Below are positions 44,313 to 54,419 of a stretch of DNA of 55,028 nt, piece by piece. The notes beneath the pieces were generated by a model that saw only the letters and a list, made by a program, of their open reading frames with translations, ran no database searches and was not told the origin of the DNA. Numbering within the stretch: position 1 is the stretch's first letter; every line of letters begins with the position of its first letter. A program made the translations under genes and the position numbers. The stretch lies in the NCBI GenBank assembly GCA_013115135.1, contig JABANP010000353.1, positions 1 to 55,028 of the forward strand, in the 5' to 3' direction. Source of the stretch: Perkinsus olseni. Taxonomy: Eukaryota > Perkinsozoa > Perkinsida > Perkinsidae.

Positions 44313-44379
44313 GATAGCAACACGCTGCGGTCCCCCATTGAAGTATCTTTACACCTCATAACACGCAAGCTCGACCTCA

Positions 44380-45470
44380 AGATACACAACTAGCTTGATT
44401 CATGTGATGCATCATTATAAGTCAATTATAAATTCCTCGGCCGTCTACGAGTGTAACAATCAAAGCCGCCGCGCCGCAGTAGGCCGGCAATAACCTGACA
44501 CAACCACCTCAATCTTCAAATCGATCACGCGATCGATTAGGCCAAGAGCACATAAAATATCCACTACGTCCTCGTACACTCAACTAGGTTCCCCATAGCG
44601 ATTCCAAAATCACAAGTTGCTCATAAATGACCGCTGCGCCACGAAATTACATCAGGCGATACTCCCGATACTGACCAATTTCCGGGCGCGCGGAAAAGTC
44701 ACCGATGGCCTACCTCTCCCCGTAGCCAAGGGTGGTGGTGATCAGACAGATCGTATACAAGATGGCTGCCACTCCCACCGCCACAATGCTCAGTATTACT
44801 GACGATCTGCGCTCGCGGTTGAGCGTCCACCACCTTCATCAAGCCAGCCCAGGTTCGATCCCCACCTCCTCCGGTTTTATTACTCTTGTAATTCAATCAG
44901 TCTCAAAATTGCAGCCGTCAGGGCCAGCGGGCACAACAGCAGGCCGAATAAGATACCAAAAAGCGTATCTAAACTCTTTCGAAATTTTATCAAATTTTCC
45001 GGAATTTTTAGCGGAAAAAAACGTAAATTTTACCTTTTTCCGGGCAATCGGAAATTTCGCAGGGTTCCTCGACCTCCATCTGCATCCCGATGCGAACCAG
45101 ACACACACCCGCATAGATGCTCTGAGAGGACGAATTTCGTCACTGCGCCACGAAATTATTCCGCGGAAAATCAGGAAAAAGCGAGAGGACCGGGTTGTGG
45201 AAAATCTACCTTACCTGCGCGCAGAACAGGAGCCTGTTGATTGCAATAGCAACTAAAGCGGACTTCATTGACATCTAAAAATATCTTCAGCTCGAGCATG
45301 CAAGATACAGAATAAGTCAACCCGAAGACTTCCACCTCTATAACATCCCTATGCTTCTCCATTCTTTCCTGTAACTCGATTAGCTTCCTCATACCCTCAT
45401 CCGAGGCAGCAGCCAATTCACATCGAACCAGAAGATCCCTCGTATCAGTACCTCAACACCACTCCTACCA
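44380..45470 (-). CDS. Unidentified membrane-protein gene, two visible exons
   Basis: One exon near 45228-45430 reads ASDEGMRKLIELQERMEKH, then GLTYSVSCMLELKIFLDVNE and QQAPVLRAG, before a GTAAGG donor. Another near 44705-44815 encodes a single strong membrane helix (SVILSIVAVGVAAILYTICL) before a GTAGGC donor. They are on the same strand in the right order, but I could not confirm that they join, and the start is missing. The intervening DNA holds B-box-like (44851-44863) and GTGGCGCAG repeat copies (44629-44649, 45132-45160). Confidence 0.35.
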
Positions 45471-45818
45471 TTTCGCTCGCCCGTTCTTTCAAGAAACGGT
45501 CACGTTCACCCTTTCACCCTGTCAGAGTATATACACGCAAAAACTCACTCCCAAACTCTAACAACGGAATGCGTGAGCGCCGTTGGTAGTTTTCCTGGTC
45601 CTGGTTTTGTCGCTTTAAGCGACTGAACTCGCTTTCAATTTGCAAGCTCCTTCCAATTCGCCTACGATGACTCGAGCGAACGAAACTTTGAAAAGGAAAC
45701 TTATGGTAGAAATTTCGTGAATTTCGTAATTTCTCACGAGTCAAACATTCGAACTTCGAGAGTAACGGAGTCAGGTAAGCAAGATTCGAATCCAACGTCA
45801 AATCGATCACCTGATCGA

Positions 45819-46286
45819 TTATTCGATCCACCAGACTGGTTCATATGCAAGCTCTGGAAATGCTTCATTGGTACTGCCCTCAACGACGATGATGATGCTA
45901 TACCTGATACCCAAATCGATCAACCGTTTCACATGTGGACGCTCATCAAAGTTGCCCAATGTAAAGCCACCCCATGAGAGGCAGCGAGGCATTCCTCGCG
46001 CGTCCGCACTTTCACCACCTCCGGTTTCAGTCGCCAAATTGACGAACAGCATTATTCCGTGATATAATAATTTCGTGGCGCAGCGGTCATTTCCCTCATT
46101 ACCATCAGCTCTAGTCGCTTTCTGCTGTACATAGATATTCTTTCCGCTCATCCCTGCCACTGCCTTCTTCGACGGAGACGTCGGGTGCACCTTCCACCCG
46201 AGTTCGATTCCCACGACAAGCATCATTCCTGTGCCTTTAATACTCCCACGCATTTCGTCGCCGTCACACTCATGATGATGCGTCAC
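45819..46286 (-). CDS. Unidentified open segment, probably two exons
   Basis: A 155-residue open frame has protein-like stretches (GWKVHPTSPSKKAVAGMSGK; RCLSWGGFTLGNFDERPHV; LIDLGIRYSIIIVVEGSTNE). They are separated by sequence matching the dispersed AATTTCGTGGCGCAGCGG repeat (46066-46092), which likely lies in an intron. No family was recognised. Confidence 0.3.
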   Translation of the reverse strand: MTHHHECDGDEMRGSIKGTGMMLVVGIELGWKVHPTSPSKKAVAGMSGKNIYVQQKATRADGNEGNDRCATKLLYHGIMLFVNLATETGGGESADARGMPRCLSWGGFTLGNFDERPHVKRLIDLGIRYSIIIVVEGSTNEAFPELAYEPVWWIE

Positions 46287-46688
46287 CCGTTGAATTTCGA
46301 AGCAAATCGATCACGATGGCGCGCGCTTTTCACATCCAGCTCATTGCTACCTCTACCGCCTCCACTTGGATATCATCCTTTACCACATCCAATGGTTTGT
46401 ATATCGCGGCAACGACCGATGGGTTGGCTTTCTCCGAGGGCGCCGGCGGACCTCGCTAAGGACCGACCGTTATGAATCATAACAGTCTATCAATGGCAGC
46501 GGGCCACCACCGCACAGCAAAGAAAAAAAGATATCATGGATATGTTTCACTGATACCAAATCGGGCCGTATAGGATATTCAATTACTAATGCTGCTAGTT
46601 GATCACAATTTCATGCGGATTTCGGTGATGAGCGCTGGGAGCATCCTGTGGCGAAGAAACCTAAGTACTAATGTTAATAGCGATATTG

Positions 46689-47204
46689 ACTACACCATTT
46701 CCAGACCTACTTAGTAAAACCCCAGAGCAAATTAGTCGGCACGCGAGACGCATCCGGATCGTACCTCCTCCCGGCCCGGGGACTCCGGCCCATGAGTGGC
46801 GGGAGAGGCGGTGGAGCGAAGGCAGAGTACCTCCTGCCGTACTGTGAGAAGTTGCTTCAAAAAGTGGTTGAAGAGGTTACTATGCAACTTTGTATACAAT
46901 TTGCAACTTTGCTTCAATCACGCCCAAACATTGTATCCTTGTTGCTCAGCTATGTTAGGCATGCCAGTCGGAGGCTCAATTCGAATGTTTAACGATTAAA
47001 CTTTAACCCGCGATCTGTAGAATAAGGAGGACTTACTCAATGTAGGCTGACGTTGTGAGTTTTTCCGTACTTGTTAGTCATTTTGTTAAGCTTTACTAAA
47101 TTGGTCTTTCATAAAATCAAATTGCTTTGGGGTTTTACTAATTTGGCCTGGGCTTTATTGAATTGGTTTGGGGTTTTACTAAGTAGGTCTGGAAATGGTG
47201 TAGT
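46689..47204. mobile_element. 516-bp MITE with 36-bp perfect TIRs
   Basis: The ends are inverted over 36 identical bases, beginning ACTACACCATTTCCAGACC. A TA at each outer end (46691-46692 and 47201-47202) is consistent with a Tc1/mariner-type TA duplication. The right subterminal region carries about four degenerate 20-22-bp units related to AAATTGCTCTGGGGTTTTAC, and the left carries one. It encodes nothing. The same terminus occurs beside the 20-bp array at 30401-30417, and at 11446-11458. Confidence 0.8.
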
Positions 47205-47451
47205 ACTGCTACTGACCACGATTTCGCTCGGAAACAGCCTGTCTGGCAGACAGTGTCTGCATAGCACGCAAATATCGCCTAGGAAAAGCACAAACTCGAA
47301 GTGTATCCCCTAGCTTGCGTTTTTCAAGCAAGAAAGTCCTCACAGTCCTCAACGGTTCAGGAATGATTATTAACTCCGTTACGTTACTCCAATCATGGAA
47401 CGCCTAGAGCTGTCCCCAAAAAAATTCGGAAATTCCCGTAATTTTCCCTCA

Positions 47452-47679
47452 CTACAGAAGCTTCAACCGGCCCTTCAGCTTCCTCCTTTCGGCTCTCCTT
47501 GGGTGGCTCCAAAACTTCCGAGAACTGATGAGATTTCCCCTGAAAAAAATCGGACAAAATCCCAAAATCTGAGATTGAACCATCAGATCGGTGCGCCGAG
47601 AATTATGCATAAACCGTTTCACCTGATCTTGCGGCAGGGGCTCACTCAGATTCGAAGCTCGTCGACGACGGCTGGCCAT
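47452..47679 (-). CDS. Possible small gene or first exon
   Basis: A true ATG at 47679 opens MASRRRRASNLSEPLPQDQV and continues KRFMHNSRRTDLM. After about 33 residues the composition becomes unlike protein, and a GTTCAATC donor-like site lies at that point, so a splice is likely. I could not identify the product. Confidence 0.3.
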   Translation of the reverse strand: MASRRRRASNLSEPLPQDQVKRFMHNSRRTDLMVQSQILGFCPIFFRGNLISSRKFWSHPRRAERRKLKGRLKLL

Positions 47680-48017
47680 TGGAGCAGATTTGGGGGAAAG
47701 TGGGTATGACGAGCATTCATACTCCCCGCCAGGGCCACCAACGCGGTGCTCTTAGCTTCAAAACCAAGGAGGGCGTTCGATAGAATCCTTCCAAGAGCGC
47801 TCCAAGGATCAAGTTTAACGTGCCTGGAAGCGATCTCAAACTAAGTAAAGACAGTCCTTTGGATGACCGTAGCGACGGCTACGCCTAAAAATTACCCCAA
47901 AAATTAAAAACTAAAACGCAACCGCAAAAAGATGAAATTACCATATGCAAACATGAATTACTGTATGATGACAGTGACGAAAAGATACTACAGAATTTCG
48001 TGGCGCGCGACTTTTTC

Positions 48018-50075
48018 TCAGTTTTTCTTCTGAGGATGCATGGCCGCCTTAACATGCTCCTCGGCCAGAGTCGACACCACTGCGCTCAACACGGTCAGCA
48101 TTTGCTGGCGCTTGTCTTCGGGTAAATCACGGAATTCGTTCATACCCGGGATTCGAACCTGTGCGGGAAGACCGACCACGATACGACTCAGGCGATGAGT
48201 TCTCCCGCCACTCAAAGGAAGTACAGCTGGGCAAGCGTACTGGGGTCGAGGAAAGTCTGGTACGAAGTACGTTTCAAACTGTGAACCTAGTACGGGTACG
48301 GAGAAGTAGTACGTATTAACTATATTAAACAACGCATACGTGTATTGAATTACGCCGTACTTCAAGTACGGCGTACTAGTACGGTACTTGGGGAACCGCT
48401 GCGACGGGTAGTACGGGTACGCAGCCGTACTCGTACTACCCGTACCGTACTCCGTACTAGACCGTACCCGTACTGTCGCCCAACTCTAAAAGGAAGTGAT
48501 TCAGTCTTTCTCATTCAGGCATACTACGGCCAAGGCGACTCGCCGATGAGTTTCCAAGATCGTTGGGCTTAGGGCTTTGATCCACCGCAGATTACGTGAC
48601 TCTTGAAATCAGTCATAGCCTACGACTCTAACCACTTCAACTTTTCAAGCAATCAAATTTAAATCCAACTCTGTGAGATATAGTACCACATTTCCACCGC
48701 TTCGCCCGGTTAACTACATCCTGAGCTCCTACAATCTCCAAATGCTTACGGACCTCTCTACTGACCGCCTTATTCCCGACACTTCCTGTCAGGCACGCCG
48801 TCGTCTTAGGCAACCTGCAAAGAGGAAGGAGAACCGTATAACAGCAGTGGAAATAGTAGTAGTTTTTTGAGTGAAAACTGAATTATTCACGTCAATGGTA
48901 GATTACACGAGTCACAAGGGAAACCTTCATCAACAACCTTAGCCAGTCTAAGAGACAAATAGCCAATCAATGGCAAGTAGTACAGACAAGCTTGCCGACC
49001 ACGCCGCCGTCTAGCTCTGTAAATGCTGTCCGATCTATTAATGCTTTTTCTGGGGTGGAAACGAAATTAATCACCTCTGGCACGGTAGATTACACGGATT
49101 ACAAGGGAAACGCTCATCGATCTTAACCAGCCAAATGAACAGCACAGGTCAAGCAACAACTAGTAAAGAAAGGGTCGTTCGGGTGGAATAGCTGCGAGTA
49201 TACTCCAAATTTGAGTAAACCTGCGAGTACCCGATACGCTTCCGCCCAGACTCCCATCAAGCGGAGATGACCCCGTCTCTCTTACCATCAACTTTGCTAC
49301 CAGAAGTATCATACGACGATTAAATCAATATCATCAGTAAAAATATTTACAGATTTCCCTGGGGATGTATTTTTGGGTATACAAAAAATTCCGCCGAAAA
49401 AAAGGCGCATCAAAAACCAACGAGAAGAATTATTTCACTATAAAAGAATTTAGACCAATAAATAGATTATAATATCGGAAGTCCCGAGAATGACTTCACC
49501 GCTGCAGCCCGGTGAATTACGTGACCATGGTCCCCGCGTTCGCGGGAATTCGCGTTCCTAGTCGCGCTTCCCGGCGGCTTCGCTCTCGACAACGTCTGCT
49601 CAGTCTTAGCCCTCTTCACCATCACGTACCTGGTCCAAAAAATTCGAAAACTCCCCGGAAAATTACCGAAAAATCATCCAAGAGGTAAAAGCAGCCTTAC
49701 TCCGCGGTTTGAGTAGTTGCGCTCTGTCGTTTGCCTGCCAGCTTCCCACCTTTATTGCCATCAGCTTCACGCGCCTCCCCAACACACTACCACAGAGAAC
49801 GAGAGATGACTAGCCGTTTTTCCAGCTCGTGATACATGGCAATCGTCCGGCTGCTGCTGTTGTTTGTTTTTCCCATGCAAAACCACAGCAACCTTCGAGT
49901 CGAGCACATCCGAGGAGAGATTCTTTAACAACTCATCAGCTACCCTTTCCACCTGCCCGAAGAAGACGAGTGGTGATCCCCGTCCCTAGGAGGATGCTCC
50001 CGTTATAACCTTTTCGAGCTCAGCTTCCAGCTTCCTGGCCAAGCGCGCCTTGATACCCTGCGTGGCGTCCAACTG
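48018..50075 (-). CDS. Unidentified helical protein gene, three visible exons
   Basis: After a CTTTTCAG acceptor near 50070, an exon encodes LDATQGIKARLARKLEAELEK. After a GGGCAG acceptor near 49945, another encodes VERVADELLKNLSSDVLDSK, then VAVVLHGKNKQQQQ. About 1.6 kb further, a C-terminal exon encodes FRDLPEDKRQQMLTVLSAVV...HPQKKN and stops at 48018. All are helical and in the same orientation. That they form one gene is inference. A tRNA-like B-box (GTTCGAATCCCGGG, minus strand) sits just upstream of the last exon. Confidence 0.35.
48230..48480. repeat. GTAC-rich tract with a 23-bp palindrome
   Basis: GTACG/CGTAC words recur every few bases. They include a perfect palindrome ACGCCGTACTT-C-AAGTACGGCGT at 48352-48374 and mirrored GTAGTACGGGTAC / GTACTACCCGTAC pairs near 48410-48450. 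The tract is not coding and could form cruciforms. Confidence 0.65.
48480..49740. other. Spacer with a diverged direct duplication
   Basis: Segments 48884-48960 and 49062-49140 are diverged direct copies, sharing GGTAGATTACACG and ACAAGGGAAAC at matching positions about 180 bases apart. No gene is visible in this stretch. Confidence 0.4.
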
Positions 50076-50079
50076 AAAA

Positions 50080-51860
50080 GGGGCCTTATTTACAGCTACT
50101 AAATGCTTTGATAGGCTATAATATATTATTGTCTACCAATTTATACAGAGATCTGATGACGACATTTACTCCTTTTCTTCCATAACTTCTCTTTTCCAGA
50201 GTTTACCATCTTTTATTAAAAGAGTAGATGGCCAAGCCTCGAGGGCGTCGTGTCAACGTCGCTATTCTTCGCCTCCACGATACCCCAAGTACGACCGTAT
50301 TAATCCCGAGTATAAAGCACCTCTATAGGGCTTATTACCACAAAATTTATGTGACAAACGACACCGGGATCAGGCACGGTCCTACAAGACATGAGTGATG
50401 GTAATTTATACACAGCTGTCCCTCTTTGGTCTACAGTACTGTCTCATGGCTCCTACCATAGCTAGCCAGAAAGTGACCGAGTCCGCGGTTAGGACCTGCC
50501 CGATCGCAGAAAAGCTGGGCAAAAAAAGAAGTCGGATTTTCAGACAATTTGGTAAACCCGTCCGAAAATTATTGCCATTTAACAAGGGTCAAATGCGCGG
50601 TATGAACCGGCATGGAATCCCTTAGGAAAAAATCCCTTTTTCTTGAAAAATACCAACAATTTTCGGATCATCATTCAACATAGTCACTTTTAAATAACGG
50701 TCAGAATTCACATAAAGTACTATAGATACGAAATTGTGTCGTCGTCTCTCCTCAGTTCTAACTTCGGAACTCGGCATAGGGAGTCGGGAGGCCAAGTAAA
50801 GAGAGGCCACGCGCTGACTTGGCGCGAATGCGGGCCGCTAGCTAATATAGCTAATCTGTCTACGTCTGCGCACGACGTCACGCTGTCTCCTTATCAACGA
50901 TTCCACCACAGTCTTTTCTGTTGCATTATGTCACACATAGAATAGATAATCGCAGGGCGGAAATCCGGCGCCCTTGGAACATATGAAAGAAGAAGTTCGG
51001 CGAATGACGGACTCAGACGAGGACGACTCTCCATCAACGGCCGCAGCGGGCACTGTGCCCATCGATCCGTGAGGGAATTCCGTTCCCCCTGGTCCCGGGG
51101 TCCTCTTATGACTGTCTCCCTAGCTCACGTATTGATGTTATTGTACTACTTACAAGAGCCATTGTAAACGATGCGTGTTGAGTCACTAAACCCGAGCCAA
51201 TCGTCCACTACCTCCCAATTTGCAAGCTCCTCGATAGCCAGTCTATTGGTCTCGGCAGTGAACGCAGCCAGCATTGATGGACAATAGCAAACTTAGAAAA
51301 TGAAGACAAAATCGTCAAGTGAAAGTTTCGGGGAAGGCGACGAGACTCACCGAAAGGACTAGGGCCGAAAAATGTAATTCTGATCCTGCAAAGTCCGTGA
51401 GAAGAAAATATCCATCCAAACCCTGATTAAAGGCCTATAACGAACCCAACACCTCTCGTTGACACCTACACGCTCATTAAAGAGAACCGAAGACAATTCA
51501 TGTTCATAAAATTTATCAAGCTGCGCATTCCCAAGTTCACCCCCTGATACGTAACGGCGACCGACCGCATGAGAGCTGTGGTGAAAGCTCCCCAACCGTC
51601 AGCACTTTCCTAGCAATTGATAAATTTCATAGAAGAACGCAAGATGGCTCTTTAAGACGGACGTTGACAACGTTGTGGTGTTAATACGCAGCTTATCACC
51701 TATGTTGCTCCTATAAGAAGCTAAGTGGCGGATGATAGACGGAAAACAGCAGATAGAAGATTGGATTCCAGATGGCCAAACCCGGGTGTTGTGACGTTCT
51801 CAACCAGTCGGTCTCTTCACATCTGCATGGACTTGGCATCCAAGACCAGTAAACTCGCCC
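50080..51860. other. Spacer with no confident gene
   Basis: A minus-strand segment at 51359-51595 is open and protein-like (GGELGNAQLDKFYEHELSSV; RPLIRVWMDIFFSRTLQDQN) but has no ATG start. It may be an exon of an unrecognised gene. The rest shows no frame or RNA gene that I can support. Confidence 0.3.
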
Positions 51861-51870
51861 GCGTGGAGTC

Positions 51871-52640
51871 CTACTGCCCAGCGTCTGCAGAAGACACTAA
51901 TAGAGGAGCCCTAATTTCCACCACCGTACCGCTCGTATCTGGATTCACGTGAAACACCAGGGACCAACCATCTCCAGGCTCCCGAAGTAAGCGAAAAGAT
52001 TCCGGTAAAATCTCGCGGACCTCTAGAGCTGACTGAAGCAGAAGAAGCGCCAGCGAGTTGAACTCGTCGGAAAAAAATCTAGTTCCAGACAACCATCAAA
52101 ACTGAGGGCTATGGTCTCCCAAGGTAACAGGAGCACCATTGACGACGAAAGACAGCCTCACCCAACGGTAATCGGTCGGAGGCACGGTTTCAATTTCCGC
52201 TAGGACGCTCCTGAGCTGATCCAGTCCGGTATTAACCACCAGGTATTCTCCATCAGGCAAGCTGTCCGACATTAATGCTACCGGGACACTACCAAACTCC
52301 TTTTGCTGAGTAAAGGCTCCGACGGAAGACGGCAGGAGCGAGACTTCCGATTTTGAATCCACAGTAGAAGGATTTGAATTTTGGTCGCTTCCTTGCGCTA
52401 CCAAATGAACTCTAGTGGAACGAACATTTTTACGTTTCTTCTTTTCAGTCCCTTCGGAAGGCCTATCAGCGACATCCTCGGATGGACGTTCCTTTTTCTT
52501 CGGCGAAGGTGGTGGTGGAACTGTCTGCCATTGAGTATCGTCACTTCCACTGGATGTCGATGCCCCAAGAATCGTTCTGAAGCCATAAGTAGAAGCCTGC
52601 CATTTTTTCCATGCCCGTACCGCACCAATCCCAACTAATA
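51871..52640 (-). CDS. Relative of the adjacent secreted protein, interrupted by in-frame TGA
   Basis: One continuous frame runs from about 52640 to 51871 except for a single TGA at 52096-52098. The upstream half has a charged Pro/Lys/Ser-rich linker, then the conserved core LPDGEYLVVNTGLDQL...WVRLSFVVNGAPVTLGDHSP. After the TGA the same frame continues WLSGTRFFSDEFNSLALL...FRLLREPGDGWSLVFHVNPD. The core parallels the neighbour at 52693-53109 (LTAGTYAAVN...LVSLSAIVNGTFISSGHEWP). No signal peptide or ATG was found at the 5' end, so a first exon is missing or lost. Confidence 0.5.
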
Positions 52641-52692
52641 GCTCCAAACCGTTGATGCAAAGATAACGCTCGGATCGCCTCCGGGTGGCTTA

Positions 52693-53109
52693 TTAGATTG
52701 CAAGTAAAGCAGACGGGCAAAAATCAGGCCCGACGCACTTGGTTGAGAATCGGAAGCAATCTGGCGACTCGGAGACAGGAATATGACCCAACCTGGACAG
52801 GTTCAGAAAGGACTTCCCATACCACACCACCGGCCACTCGTGTCCGCTGCTGATGAAGGTCCCATTGACGATTGCGCTCAAGCTGACCAGTTGCCCCTCT
52901 TCGCCGTCGACGACTTTGACTTCGAGCCTGGTCACGTCTGGCAGATCAGGGCTCAATCGAGCACCTTCGTCGTTCACCGCGGCGTACGTTCCCGCGGTAA
53001 GGTTCACCGATGTGACGTACATTCTCGCGAAGGCCTTTGTAGGAGGGTTGGAAGCATTTACAGATCGAATAGAGTACAGCAGAAGGCATGGCAAAAAGGA
53101 GGCTCTCAT
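52693..53109 (-). CDS. Secreted protein, lineage-specific family
   Basis: The ATG at 53109 starts a 138-residue protein with a signal peptide (MRASFLPCLLLYSIRSVNA). The core is LTAGTYAAVNDEGARL...RLEVKVVDGEEGQLVSLSAI, then VNGTFISSGHEWPVVWYG, and the tail has four cysteines. The start was chosen over an upstream non-ATG extension because it places the leader first. It forms a head-to-tail pair with the related gene at 51871-52640. Function is unknown; secretion is inferred. Confidence 0.6.
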   Translation of the reverse strand: MRASFLPCLLLYSIRSVNASNPPTKAFARMYVTSVNLTAGTYAAVNDEGARLSPDLPDVTRLEVKVVDGEEGQLVSLSAIVNGTFISSGHEWPVVWYGKSFLNLSRLGHIPVSESPDCFRFSTKCVGPDFCPSALLAI

Positions 53110-53612
53110 TAGGAATAACAATCGCAACTGACGAAAGAAGAATACAGGGAACGCTCGGCATCGGCCATCCCAAACGACTTTACGGGGACATCGAATTCGC
53201 GCGGGTAATCGATCACTATGGCGAGCGCGAGGATTTCGACTACCACAACTGTTTAGCAGTTTTGTGGCATGCGATTTTCGCTAGTGCCGCTAATTGATTT
53301 TTCCTTCTCCAACTGCAGCCCGATATGCGAAAACTCTGCGTCGGCTGATCGGTCACGCCAGGCGTGGTCATCTCCAGGCTTTTTCTTTGTTAAATTCGCC
53401 ACAGCATTTTTCGTTTTTCTTATTTTTCAGACATTTTGGTTCTCTTTTTACGCGCTAAATTCAATCCTGGGAGTTCTCTTGAAAGTCGGGAGATGCAGTA
53501 TCTCGAACAGTCCCTAATTCTTTCGGGATTGGAAAAAAGGGAACTTCGCTCCGCTCGACCCTTGTGTTTTTTCAGTTAATATTTTCTAGTTTTCGTTGCT
53601 ATTATTATAATT

Positions 53613-54419
53613 ATGGATCCTAAAATTGTTATGTACGTTAATCGCGTCACAGAGGCTATCGCCAAGGTGAATCTTGAAATGGGAAAGATACGTTCTAAGG
53701 TTGATGACCAAGCCAACGAGCTCGCCAAGAAAGGTAATTCGAGGGTCTCTGGGAATTCGGCGGAGAAATGATTTTTCTCAACGAAAATAGTCCCTCGTCA
53801 GAATGGGAAAATTCTCACTTGAAAGTATTCCCGAAATCTTCTTGGAAAATCTTGCAAGTTCTGAAATCACACTGAATTTTCACCCAAAAAAATCTGTGTG
53901 GTTTTTCCGAGGGGCGTTCAGGTATTATTCGAGCCTTTTTGGTCTGACCGAGTATCTGACAGAATCATCGTCTTTCCTGGGGTCGTTCAATTGTTTTTCG
54001 AAAACTTTGTTGAAGAAGTCTTTCCTGTTCCTCGAAAATCATTCAATATTCTGGTTTTTTTCTCAAATTTTTCCAGGTTTTCCGCGAAAATCGTTCAGTA
54101 TTTCGCGTCCTTCCGAAATACATCAGCAATTAATTTTTTCGCGGGAATCAGGAGTGCTGCAACTTTTTCTGGTACCCTTAAAGCATATGAATATCTTTTG
54201 CGATACTTGGGGTTCCTGGGAATTAAGTTGATCCTACCGTTGTTTCCCGCAGTGTGTTCTGTGCGTTTCTATGCAATTTTTCGTATTTTTAGATGACGAG
54301 ATCGCCGGAACTTCAGGGCGCAGTTAGAAGACCAGGGAGGCGAAATTAGAGAAGCTGAAGAATCGAGGCCGCCCCGTCTCGCGCCAACGTCTCGGAGGGA
54401 GCGATCTCAAGTTTTCTGA
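53613..54419 (+). CDS. Small coiled-coil protein, two exons
   Basis: Exon 1 (53613-53733) starts MDPKIVMYVNRVTEAIAKVN and is a heptad-like helix ending NELAKK at a GTAATT donor. The best in-frame acceptor is GACGAG at 54295-54300, giving exon 2 (54301-54419) with RRNFRAQLEDQGGEIREAEE and a basic Pro/Arg tail. The product is 79 residues. The ~567-bp intron is T-rich. Using the TTTTTAG acceptor a few bases earlier would end the protein after about 12 residues, so the longer reading is preferred. Function is unknown. Confidence 0.5.

Noticed and set aside
53803..54296. Phe- and Ser-rich plus-strand ORFs
   Set aside because: They fall in the T-rich intron of the small coiled-coil gene; the residue bias comes from T-rich DNA.
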